Shown here: positions 56,719-64,000 of the stretch, piece after piece | How positions within the stretch are numbered: the stretch's first letter is position 1 | How the letters are laid out: every line of letters starts with the position of its first letter | Assembly: GCA_900079765.1 (NCBI GenBank) | Contig: LT599017.1 | Span: 1,767,766-1,831,765, forward strand | DNA: 64,000 nt | Source of the DNA: an uncultured Eubacteriales bacterium | GTDB lineage: Bacteria > Bacillota > Clostridia > Oscillospirales > Oscillospiraceae | Reading direction: 5' to 3' | Translations under genes and position numbers: made by a program | Notes under the pieces: model-generated | What the model was told of the DNA's origin: nothing | The model's database searches: none | Seen by the model: the letters and a program-made list of their open reading frames with translations, nothing else

Positions 56719-57588
56719 ATGAGGTCAATCACATGGGAGAGCGACGCTGGGCACATCGTCCACATGGGCGACGTCATTCCCTATCTCTTCAAAGCGCTTA
56801 CCGATGACCTGGGGGCCACGGCGGAGACGGCCAAAGCCCCCAGGCAGGACGGCAGGACCACCTACCACACGGCGCTGGATGTGCGCGCCATCAATGTCAC
56901 CGGGTCCCTGGTGGCCTATGGCAGCCCGACGCTCGATGCTCAGGCAGCTTTTGACCGCTATCACACGGCGCTGTGTCAAGCATTCGCTCCTCACCGCTGG
57001 GGAGTCCTGACCTACCACACAGAGGACGGCCCCCGGCAGGTGCGCTGCCGCCCTATCGCCACGCCAACCTTTGGGACGAGGATAGCCTACACCTGCACCC
57101 TGGACATCGAGTTCACGACGGACAGCCCCTACTGGGAGAGCGCGGACCTGTATATCTACCCTGTGGGCGTGCAGATCAAGCGCTGGCATTTCCCCATGCG
57201 CCTGCCGCTGGTGTTCGGCTCCCTGGCTCCCCGCGGCATCATCAACAATCCCACCAGTGAGATCATTTATCCTGTCATTGAGGTAACCAGCACGGCCCAG
57301 CTCGTCACCGTGACCAATGAGACGGCGGGGGCGCATATCTCCATCAACCGCCCGATTGGGGCGGGGCAGAAGATGGTGATCCAGATGGAGGACGCCAGCG
57401 CCGCTATTTGGACCATGGACGAGAGCGGAGTGTACCGAGAGACAGAGGACGTGAGCCATTGGCTGACGCTAGACAGTGAACCGTGGGGCATGGCTCCAGG
57501 GGAGAACGTCATCACCATCTCCAACGAGATTCCGGCAGAGACGCCGATCACCTATATCAAGTACCGTATCCCATATCTGGGGGTGTGA
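56719..57588 (+). CDS. siphovirus distal tail protein (Dit-like)
   Basis: A 289-residue protein starting MRSITWESDAGHIVHMGDVI, with the N-terminal beta ring of distal tail proteins, GTRIAYTCTLDIEFTTDSPY then WESADLYIYPVG in the centre and a galectin-like C-terminal region (GENVITISNEIPAETPITY). Position after the tape measure confirms it. GGGAGGGAG precedes the ATG; the upstream open frame overlaps the tape measure. Confidence 0.85.
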   Translation: MRSITWESDAGHIVHMGDVIPYLFKALTDDLGATAETAKAPRQDGRTTYHTALDVRAINVTGSLVAYGSPTLDAQAAFDRYHTALCQAFAPHRWGVLTYHTEDGPRQVRCRPIATPTFGTRIAYTCTLDIEFTTDSPYWESADLYIYPVGVQIKRWHFPMRLPLVFGSLAPRGIINNPTSEIIYPVIEVTSTAQLVTVTNETAGAHISINRPIGAGQKMVIQMEDASAAIWTMDESGVYRETEDVSHWLTLDSEPWGMAPGENVITISNEIPAETPITYIKYRIPYLGV

Positions 57589-57590
57589 CT

Positions 57591-58742
57591 GTGGGAATTG
57601 AAATCCGTATCTTTGACCCGGTGGCCGCCAACCGCCCCGCCTTTGGCCGGGTGGGGCTGACCACAGCCGCCACCGGCATCTCTACCACATCCAAGCTGGC
57701 CGCCCCCGGTGATTTTACCATCACCATCCCTTTGGGGGCGCGGTACGCCGATGCGTTCCTGCCCGGGCGACTGGTGCTCATTGACCGGACTTTCTGGGGC
57801 GTCATCGACGGACGAGTGCTGGAGGCAGGAGAGCAGGGACAGCAAGTCACCGCGTCCGGGCGAGACTTGAAGGGCCTGACCGTGGACCGCATTACTCTGC
57901 CGCCTCTTGTCTCCAGCGTGGCCGGCACCCAGGGCTACGACGTGGTGACCGGCACCACGGAGGCTTGTATGAAACACTTTGTCGACGCCAACATGGTGCG
58001 CTCCGCTGACCCGCTCCGCAACATCCCCGGCTTACTGATCGCGCTGGACCAGGGGAGGGGAGTGCAGGACGATAAGTACATGTCCCGGCATGATGGACTA
58101 AGCGACGTGCTCCAGGCCCTCGGCGAGGCGGCGGGCCTGGGATATGACATTATCCCTGACCTGGACAATGGGGCTTATGTCTTTGACGTGGTGCAGGGGG
58201 TAGACCGCAGCGGCATCCAGAGCGACCGGCCACGCATCGTCTTTGATATCTCCCGCAGGACGGCCCAGGCACAGACCTATACAGATAGCAGGACCGACGC
58301 CCGCAACATCTTCTACGCCACCAGGAGCGGCGCGGAGTATGAGGACGAGGCCTTGACCATGATGTACGTCCGGGATGGGGAGGAGACGCAGGGCGGCATA
58401 TACCGCCGGGAGCAGCACCTAAGCTTGTCCGTCAGTACCCCGGAGGCTGGGCAGGAATACGAGGAGCTTCAGCGGGCCGCCCTCCAGGAGGCCGAGAACT
58501 ATCGCCCCGCCGAAAGCTTTACCTGTGTCATCCTGGACGGTCGCTTTCAGTACGGCCGGGACTACTTCCTGGGCGACACGGTGACCGCCCAGAGCCGTGA
58601 GTGGGGCGTGACCATGCACCCCATGGTGACGGCTATGACCACCGAATACGGGGAAACTGGCATCACCCACACCGCCACCTTCGGAAAGGCCCCGCTCAAC
58701 GTCTTCGGGCGGCTCAGGCGGCAAATCAGACAAGGAGGATAA
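57591..58742 (+). CDS. tail hub protein, siphovirus Gp37-like family
   Basis: A 383-residue protein starting with GTG 57591 (GIEIRIFDPVAANRPAFGRV). It has the DFTITIPLGARYADAFLPGR, then VLIDRTFWGVIDGRV layout of ReqiPepy6 Gp37-like tail hub proteins that cap the tail tube. GGGGGTG lies shortly before the GTG; the frame extends to 57483 inside the previous gene. Confidence 0.8.
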   Translation: MGIEIRIFDPVAANRPAFGRVGLTTAATGISTTSKLAAPGDFTITIPLGARYADAFLPGRLVLIDRTFWGVIDGRVLEAGEQGQQVTASGRDLKGLTVDRITLPPLVSSVAGTQGYDVVTGTTEACMKHFVDANMVRSADPLRNIPGLLIALDQGRGVQDDKYMSRHDGLSDVLQALGEAAGLGYDIIPDLDNGAYVFDVVQGVDRSGIQSDRPRIVFDISRRTAQAQTYTDSRTDARNIFYATRSGAEYEDEALTMMYVRDGEETQGGIYRREQHLSLSVSTPEAGQEYEELQRAALQEAENYRPAESFTCVILDGRFQYGRDYFLGDTVTAQSREWGVTMHPMVTAMTTEYGETGITHTATFGKAPLNVFGRLRRQIRQGG

Positions 58743-58746
58743 AACC

Positions 58747-60609
58747 TTGAAGGGATTCTTTTTCAACGCACAGCCCACAACGGACGTCACAAACTATCCC
58801 TCCGGCTATGACCGGGAGTATGACGCCGACGACTTCAACCGATATATGGGCCTGTTCTTCACCAACGGCATTTTCGTCCGAGACGATCTGGACGCCTGCA
58901 AGGTGGTGGCCTCCGGGCTTGCCTTCACCGTGACGCCCGGCGTGGCGCTGGTTGACGGAGGACAGTGTCACTTTGAGGCGGGAGACGGTCTGACCATCTC
59001 CCAGGGCGCGGGGATGTACAGCATCATGTGCCGACGCAACAGTGCGGCCGGAGTGCGGGCCTTTGAGCTGGTGGCTGTCAAGGGTAGTGAGAGCTTTCCT
59101 CCCCCGGTGCGGGAGGGCGACCTCTACGATCTGTGCCTTGCTCATGTGACCGCCACGGCCTCCATCTCCACCGTGGCCGACACACGGGAGGATATGGACC
59201 TGTGCGGCTTTGCTGCCCTTACGGGCCAACCTCCTTATTACCCGCCTGACGACGCCAATTTGCCCTATATCCTCTGGCTTTATCTCCTGGGCCTGCCAAT
59301 GACCGAGGAGCAGGTGGACGCGGTAGAAGGTAACCCCAGCCTTATGGAGATTTACAACCAGTCCAGGCTTTTCCCGGCCACCAAGGCGCAGGCCGAGGCG
59401 GGGGTGGACAACAGTAAGTTTATGACGCCGCGGCGGACCAGGGAGGCCATTGATGCGGCCTATAAAGTCGGAGATATCAAAACTACGACACTGCCTGCAG
59501 AGGGAAATTGGATGCGCTGCAATGGGGCAACGCTATTAAAAGATAGCTACCCTGAACTAGATATGGCGATAGGCGGTTCATTTAGAGTCCCTTACGTCGA
59601 TGTTGCAACTGTGACGGTAGTGCAGGACAGCAATCATCTGTCGTGCTGGGATAGGACAACACCGTTATTCCACCTTTACTGCACCAGATCAAGCCTCTAT
59701 GTAAATCTGTATAGGTACAACAAGACAACGAAAGCAAACACCCAGTTAGTCGCGTATGGCACGGGAGCGTACTATGCCTATTCTGGTCTGCTCCCCGTTA
59801 TAGGTAGTGACTATACCCTTTACATCACCTGCCCAGAATCTTCGACGGCGGCGTACTTGTATCTCATTAAGCCCAATGGAGACTTAGCAACTATCGGCAG
59901 TATCACACTGCCAAAAACAGCAATATCTCCAGAGTGCATGGCGGCTACACTCAAAGACTCGAATACTATTTCCTTGTGTGTTGCGGCCGGTACCAATAGC
60001 ACGTTAAGCGTATATACCATTACAATAAGTACCCTCGCCGTGTCAACCACTTCGTTCGCGATTTCCTTAGGAATACTTCCGTACTATCTGAAGTTCTCCG
60101 GAAACTATCTGTATGCCATGCCGCAAAACCAAAACTTTATTTACAGATGCAGCAAAAACAATATAGTTGCATCTGGATTCGCCGGTGTGACCTTAGTGAA
60201 CAGCGTCGCGCTGAGTAAAATGCTCGGAGACATTGAAGGCAATATCTTGGTATACAACGGAGGCTCCGGCAATGCTAGAGTTTGGTGGCTTATCGATAAG
60301 AATGATGTGATAACTAAAATAGCCGCAGCTCTTGATAACCCAGAAACTCCAGACGGTTTTTACTGGGACTATGATAAAGGGTTTGGTATATATCTGCATA
60401 ACAAAACCCTAGTGGCCTTTAACTTGGATGGGCCAATCAATACGATTGGTCAATCGACTAAAGAGCAGGGACTATCCGGTCATTGGCTGTACACTTGTAC
60501 GGGCAATCCGAGTACCAGCGTAGTTTTGGCAAGAGCCTATGATGACATAATGTTGCCTGCTTTAGCCGACATCAATGGCTATCGGTACGCAAACATAAAA
60601 GTAAAGTGA
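58747..60609 (+). CDS. tail receptor-binding protein with a divergent C-terminal half
   Basis: A 620-residue protein. Residues 1-235 form the GC-rich attachment part. Residues about 238-275 look like a tail-collar module (GDIKTTTLPAEGNWMRCNGA, then SFRVPYV); residues about 280-620 are beta-rich, Thr/Ser/Tyr-rich and much more AT-rich in DNA, as if acquired separately. This C-terminal part probably binds the host surface. TTG 58747 follows AAGGAGGATAAAACC. Confidence 0.75.
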   Translation: MKGFFFNAQPTTDVTNYPSGYDREYDADDFNRYMGLFFTNGIFVRDDLDACKVVASGLAFTVTPGVALVDGGQCHFEAGDGLTISQGAGMYSIMCRRNSAAGVRAFELVAVKGSESFPPPVREGDLYDLCLAHVTATASISTVADTREDMDLCGFAALTGQPPYYPPDDANLPYILWLYLLGLPMTEEQVDAVEGNPSLMEIYNQSRLFPATKAQAEAGVDNSKFMTPRRTREAIDAAYKVGDIKTTTLPAEGNWMRCNGATLLKDSYPELDMAIGGSFRVPYVDVATVTVVQDSNHLSCWDRTTPLFHLYCTRSSLYVNLYRYNKTTKANTQLVAYGTGAYYAYSGLLPVIGSDYTLYITCPESSTAAYLYLIKPNGDLATIGSITLPKTAISPECMAATLKDSNTISLCVAAGTNSTLSVYTITISTLAVSTTSFAISLGILPYYLKFSGNYLYAMPQNQNFIYRCSKNNIVASGFAGVTLVNSVALSKMLGDIEGNILVYNGGSGNARVWWLIDKNDVITKIAAALDNPETPDGFYWDYDKGFGIYLHNKTLVAFNLDGPINTIGQSTKEQGLSGHWLYTCTGNPSTSVVLARAYDDIMLPALADINGYRYANIKVK

Positions 60610-60621
60610 GGTGGGGTATAA

Positions 60622-61209
60622 GTGTACTACTACAAGCTGGAAAAAGACGGTGTTCTGCATGGTTTCTTATCCGCTAGTGATACACAGCCGGCTCCTTGGG
60701 TTTTGATATCCAGAGAGGAGTTTATCGCTTGCGGCGGCATTGACCCGGAGCCATCGACCGTACCGGAACCAATAGAGGACGTTGAGGCTCTCCGCCCTCT
60801 CAAGCTATCCGAACTCTCTAATGCTGGTAACGCCGCCATCGTGGCCGGGGTGGATGTCACCCTGCCGAGCACCGAGGAGACAGAGCACTTCGCCCTGGAG
60901 GAGACCGACCAGATCAACCTGAGCACTGCCCTCACCGCCGTGGAGCGGGGTGGAGCTGGTTACCCATACCACGCAAATGGGCAGCTCTGCCGCATGTATC
61001 CAGCTGCGGATATCCTGATGATCTCACAAGCCGCCATCCAGCATAAATTGTACCATACCACCTACTGCAATCACCTGTTGGTGTGGGCGCGGCGGGCAGA
61101 GACCGTGGAGGAGCTGGCCGGGATTACATATGGGGCTGAGCTGCCGGAGGACCTGGCAACCAATATGGCGGCGGTGCTGGCCGCTGCGGGAGGTATTGCT
61201 AATGCGTAA
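60622..61209 (+). CDS. tail-fibre-associated protein, DUF4376-like
   Basis: A 195-residue protein starting MYYYKLEKDGVLHGFLSASD. The first third is beta; the rest has helices with TLPSTEETEHFALEETDQIN then LSTALTAV and PAADILMISQAAIQHK, matching DUF4376-type proteins that follow fibres, often as chaperones. GTG start after GGTGGGGTATAA. Confidence 0.6.
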   Translation: MYYYKLEKDGVLHGFLSASDTQPAPWVLISREEFIACGGIDPEPSTVPEPIEDVEALRPLKLSELSNAGNAAIVAGVDVTLPSTEETEHFALEETDQINLSTALTAVERGGAGYPYHANGQLCRMYPAADILMISQAAIQHKLYHTTYCNHLLVWARRAETVEELAGITYGAELPEDLATNMAAVLAAAGGIANA

Positions 61210-61663
61210 ATTACTGCGCTCCATCGTCCTGTGGACATTCTGCGGCACACTTTTTTTTCTCTTTGAGGTCATCTGGAAATCTGCCCATAGCAACCCGGAG
61301 GCTATCAGCTGGACTATGCTGGTGTTGGCCGCTATTATCTGCATCCCCCTCGACCTCGCAAACGAGCACATGCCTTGGTGTATGCCCATCTGGCAGCAGG
61401 CCATCTTGGGCGGCCTTGGCATCACGGCGGCGGAGCTGGTGGCGGGGCTTGTGCTCAACGTTTGGCTGGGTATGGGTGTGTGGGATTACTCCCATCTACC
61501 GCTGAATCTCTGGGGCCAGATCAGCCTTGTGTGGTCTATGGTGTGGGTGGTCGTGGCCGGCGTTGGAATTGTTTTTCTCGACTGGTTGCGGTACTGGCTG
61601 TACAACGAAATTAGGCCGCATTATTGCGTTCGGAAAAGGAGGGGCAGAAGTGTTCATACATAA
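61202..61663 (+). CDS. CmpB-like putative ABC transporter permease (phage-carried)
   Basis: A 153-residue membrane protein with four hydrophobic segments and the WTFCGTLFFLFEVIWKS, then LDLANEHMPWCMPIWQQAIL pattern of the ABC_trans_CmpB family, often found next to holins and amidases in Clostridia prophages. ATG 61202 overlaps the previous stop by eight bases. Function unknown; an ATPase partner is absent. Confidence 0.7.
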   Translation: MRKLLRSIVLWTFCGTLFFLFEVIWKSAHSNPEAISWTMLVLAAIICIPLDLANEHMPWCMPIWQQAILGGLGITAAELVAGLVLNVWLGMGVWDYSHLPLNLWGQISLVWSMVWVVVAGVGIVFLDWLRYWLYNEIRPHYCVRKRRGRSVHT

Positions 61664-62402
61664 AGATTACCCCTGCCACCCGGATAACTACCAGGGCAAG
61701 CGGACGCAGAAAATATTGTACCTAGTGATCCACTACGTCGGAGCGCTCGGTGATGCGCTGCAAAACGCCGCCTACTATGGCACCACACCAGGCATTAAGG
61801 CGTCTGCACACTACTTTGTGGGACATGCCGAGGACGGCGCGGACATCTGGGGCAGCGTCCCGGAGGACTGCGTAGCGTCCCATTGCGGCCGCACCGACAA
61901 TAAGTACAAGCACCCCACCTGCCGCAACGCCAACAGCATCGGCATAGAGATGTGCTGCCACCAGCGGCCCGACGGGACGTGGTATTTTGACCCGGAGACC
62001 GTTGACCGCACGGTAGAGCTGGCAAGGGACATCATGGCCCGGTACAGCATCGACGCTGACCACGTACTCCGTCACTACGATGTGACCGGAAAGATATGCC
62101 CTGCGCCGTTCGTCAACAACGAGACGGCATGGGAGCAATTTAAAGAAAGACTGGTGAACGAAGACATGACGAAAGAAGAGGCACAGGCCATGATAGACGA
62201 GGCAGTACAGGCCGCAAAGCCCAAGGTATATACCACGCTGGACAAGGTGCCGAAGTGGGCGCAGGAGCTTGTGGAGAGGGCTATGAGCGAGGGCGTTATC
62301 AAGGGTGACGGTGCGGGTAAGCTGCACCTGACGGACGACAATCTGGTTAATCTCCAGATGATGTACAACATGGCCGACAAGGCTGGGAAGTGGGGCATAT
62401 GA
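61650..62402 (+). CDS. endolysin: N-acetylmuramoyl-L-alanine amidase (amidase_2) with C-terminal SLH-like repeat
   Basis: A 250-residue amidase. ILYLVIHYVG contains the first zinc His; SAHYFVG, VASHCGR, SIGIEMCC and DHVLRHYDVTGKICPAPF supply the other metal and catalytic residues of amidase_2. A C-terminal segment (VPKWAQELVERAMSEGVIKG) resembles an SLH wall-anchoring repeat. GTG 61650 follows AAAAGGAGGGG. It cuts the amide between muramic acid and the stem peptide and differs in family from the amidase_3 enzyme of prophage A. Confidence 0.9.
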   Translation: MFIHKDYPCHPDNYQGKRTQKILYLVIHYVGALGDALQNAAYYGTTPGIKASAHYFVGHAEDGADIWGSVPEDCVASHCGRTDNKYKHPTCRNANSIGIEMCCHQRPDGTWYFDPETVDRTVELARDIMARYSIDADHVLRHYDVTGKICPAPFVNNETAWEQFKERLVNEDMTKEEAQAMIDEAVQAAKPKVYTTLDKVPKWAQELVERAMSEGVIKGDGAGKLHLTDDNLVNLQMMYNMADKAGKWGI

Positions 62403-62403
62403 T

Positions 62404-62889
62404 ATGGAACACGTAAACGGGTTCAAGGCGGCGTTGGCCGCAGTGATCGCAGCGCTCACGGCTCTGTGGGGCTGGTTCGGGTGGTTCGTGCTTATCCTGG
62501 CACTGTGCATGGCGCTGGACTACATGACCGGGACCGCGGTGGCGAAGAAACTTGGCACTTGGAGCTCCAAAATAGCCCGCGAAGGGCTATGGCACAAACT
62601 GGCGATTGTTGTGGCTGTCAGTGTAGCCGGGATTCTTGATCTGGTGGTGGGGATGATCGTCAATAATATCCCGTCCATCAACCTACCGTTTGAGTACACG
62701 GTCATTTTCGCGCCGCTGGTGGTGGCGTGGTACATCATTACGGAGCTCGGCAGCATCCTGGAGAACTCCGGCAAGCTGGGCGGCCCGCAGCCTGAGTGGT
62801 TCAAGAAAGCAATTGCGGCACTAAAGTCAAACGTCGATAAGGCAGGGGACAAGCTGACGGATGCCGATGCTCCGCAGAACGATAAGTAA
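62404..62889 (+). CDS. phage holin (toxin secretion/phage lysis holin family)
   Basis: A 161-residue protein with three or four hydrophobic segments (for example FVLILALCMALDYMTGTAVA, with the family's ALDYMTG motif) and a charged C-terminus. It starts one base after the amidase stop. Typical of the phage_holin_4 family of Firmicutes. Confidence 0.85.
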   Translation: MEHVNGFKAALAAVIAALTALWGWFGWFVLILALCMALDYMTGTAVAKKLGTWSSKIAREGLWHKLAIVVAVSVAGILDLVVGMIVNNIPSINLPFEYTVIFAPLVVAWYIITELGSILENSGKLGGPQPEWFKKAIAALKSNVDKAGDKLTDADAPQNDK

Positions 62890-62902
62890 GGCATAAAAAT
62901 AG

Positions 62903-62933
62903 CCCAGGACTTGCCTTAGTGGTAGGCCCTGGG
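62903..62933 (+). terminator. weak hairpin after the element B holin
   Basis: CCCAGG and CCTGGG with inner GCC/GGC pairing; few T follow. It marks the likely end of the phage transcript. Confidence 0.4.
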
Positions 62934-62945
62934 ATTTACTACAAT

Positions 62946-63169
62946 TTATGATTTTGCCATTTCTAGCACTCTTTTAATACATTTTGTTGGTATCTGCCAT
63001 TAGCGCATGTGCAACAGGAGAAGAGTAAATATAGGTTTCGCAGTAAATTCGTAGGTACTATTCCCTCGTCGGAAGGAGGCGGTTCGCTTGTATCCCTGTA
63101 AGAAAAAGCGTAAAATGATAAAGATATCACTACCCTTTGGCGATAGGGAAACTGCATGGAGGCATAGTA
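62946..63169 (+). other. intergenic region before the ClC gene
   Basis: An AT-rich stretch without a convincing gene. It must hold the promoter of the ClC gene and perhaps the right end of element B. No copy of the 27-bp att core and no fluoride riboswitch-like element were seen. Confidence 0.4.
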
Positions 63170-64000
63170 ATGGGAAAATCAAAGGTATACAAATTGTTGT
63201 CCGGGTTTAATAGTAGTAAGTGGAGGTTAACCTATAAAAGCATCTTCGTTGGGGTTATTGCCGGCATTTTGGTTTCTCTCTACCGCATTGGGATTGAATT
63301 TGGCACCGAAACGGCCCTCTCGGCCTACAGTTTTCTGAGAGGAAACCCCTTGTACATTCTTCCGTGGTTTCTGCTGGGCGCTCTGGTATCGTGGATTACC
63401 TATAAACTCATCAAACTGGAGCCTTACGCTAAGGGCAGCGGGATTCCGCAGGTGGAGGGGATTGTGCTGCTCGGCATGAAGATAAAGTGGCACACGGTTT
63501 TGGCCGTACGCTTTTTAGCGGGCCTGCTCACTTCATTTTTTGGCCTTTCCGTGGGCCGGGAAGGGCCGTCCATACAGATCGGCGCGGCAGGTGCGCAGGC
63601 CTTTTGCCGCTACGGTGAGAAAAGCAAGGTTGAGAAAAACTACCTGATTACAGCGGGTGCTGCCGCCGGACTTTCTGCCGCTTTCAATGCACCCTTGTCC
63701 GGCATTGTGTTTGCCCTTGAGGAGGTACACCGCAGTTTCTCTCCTCGTATCCTGGTGGCCGCTACCAGCGCAGCGCTAGTAGCCGATATGATTTCCACCT
63801 TCTTCTTTGGCCTTAGTCCCGTTCTTGGCTTTCTCGATGTTCCGGAGCTCCCGCTCCGGCTGTATCCATGGCTGCTCCTCGTGGGAATCGTGTCAGGTAT
63901 GGTAGGCTCGCTGATAAACAAGTTGCTCTTGGCCTCTGGGCCTGTCTATGAAAGATTGCCTGCGCCTCTGCGGATAGCTGCGGCTCTTCTGTTTGCTCTG
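63170..64000 (+). CDS. ClC-family chloride channel/antiporter, partial
   Basis: The first 277 codons of a membrane protein that runs past the window. The selectivity motifs GSGIPQVEG (near residue 87) and GREGPSIQIG (with the gating Glu, near 126) and a later GLSAAFNAPLSGIVFALEE are canonical for chloride ClC proteins. Fluoride exporters of the family deviate at these motifs. GGAGGCATAGTA precedes the ATG. It is probably a Cl-/H+ antiporter in the cytoplasmic membrane; a C-terminal TrkA-C or CBS domain may follow outside. Confidence 0.92.
   Translation, partial: MGKSKVYKLLSGFNSSKWRLTYKSIFVGVIAGILVSLYRIGIEFGTETALSAYSFLRGNPLYILPWFLLGALVSWITYKLIKLEPYAKGSGIPQVEGIVLLGMKIKWHTVLAVRFLAGLLTSFFGLSVGREGPSIQIGAAGAQAFCRYGEKSKVEKNYLITAGAAAGLSAAFNAPLSGIVFALEEVHRSFSPRILVAATSAALVADMISTFFFGLSPVLGFLDVPELPLRLYPWLLLVGIVSGMVGSLINKLLLASGPVYERLPAPLRIAAALLFAL

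Larger units (their letters stand above)
51009..62945. mobile_element. element B: decayed second prophage, tail-end remnant
   Basis: Starts at the attR of prophage A with its own reverse-strand integrase and continues to a siphovirus tail-lysis module ending at the holin. Between them lie a frameshifted gene, a truncated gene, an unrecognised fragment and a tape measure without its N-terminus. Terminase, portal, capsid, replication and repressor genes are absent, so it is a remnant. The right boundary is set approximately at the end of the holin's downstream hairpin; no att copy supports it. Confidence 0.65.

Noticed and set aside
63061-63090. Possible third att copy (inverse-strand CCTCCTTCCG near 63075)
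   Set aside because: Only ten bases match, on the wrong strand, and they equal a ribosome-site-like GGAAGGAGG; not an att core.
62946-63169. Fluoride riboswitch before the ClC gene
   Set aside because: The conserved GGNGAUGGNGU-type start and pseudoknot segments are absent, and the ClC selectivity motifs are of the chloride type.
1-64000. CRISPR array, rRNA genes, insertion sequences
   Set aside because: No regularly spaced repeat array, no rRNA-like sequence and no transposase was seen; the tail fibre repeats are coding.

Overview
The window looks like the chromosome of a GC-rich, anaerobic, Gram-positive gut bacterium of the Clostridia, most likely an Oscillospiraceae relative. The basis is strong AGGAGG-type ribosome sites, A/G-rich leaders, sigma-A promoters, a DUF554 / BcrAB / ABC_trans_CmpB gene repertoire and Clostridia-type phage modules. 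This placement is inference; no rRNA or ribosomal protein gene is present.

Host region 1-14813. A forward gene set opens with the tail of a GH3-like glycosidase, then an HSL-type esterase, two tandem paralogous Cys-type sulfatases, a beta-phosphoglucomutase-like HAD enzyme and a DUF554 membrane protein. It closes with a terminator at 5896-5937. An AraC regulator (6008-6937) follows, then a sugar operon under an inverted-repeat operator: FGGY kinase, DUF4867 protein and an L-fucose/L-arabinose isomerase family enzyme. Next come a BcrA-like ABC ATPase, two permeases and a sensor kinase without an adjacent response regulator. Two tRNA-Ser genes (TGA, then GCT) end the region.

Prophage A, 14787-51008. 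An exact 27-bp copy of the tRNA-Ser(GCT) 3' end at 50982-51008, just after a tyrosine integrase, defines a 36.2-kb prophage. Packaging, head, tail, lysis and DNA-ejection genes run forward from 16913 to 36290. They look podovirus-like: there is no tape measure, but there is a tail hub protein, a repeat fibre and two large internal proteins. The early genes run in reverse from 48022 to 36324: small HTH regulators, PD-(D/E)XK exonuclease, annealing-type protein, SSB, RusA, a cytosine methyltransferase, a sliding-clamp-like protein and many small proteins, several below 50 codons. A CI-like repressor with three operator copies sits between the early operon and the integrase. A reverse-strand gene with its own promoter lies between the capsid and connector genes.

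Element B, about 51009-62945. A second, different integrase starts immediately after attR of prophage A, transcribed in reverse. Behind it lie a promoter-plus-terminator unit that looks like a small RNA, a frameshifted paralogue of the stalk-domain protein that prophage A also carries beside its integrase, and a metallo-beta-lactamase-fold gene lacking its N-terminal half. The other half is the end of a siphovirus genome: truncated tape measure, distal tail protein, tail hub, receptor-binding protein, chaperone-like protein, CmpB-like membrane protein, amidase and holin. A large internal deletion joins the two halves near 53.97-54.33 kb. No third att copy was found, so its right end is uncertain.

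Host sequence seems to resume with a ClC chloride channel gene starting at 63170 and running off the window.
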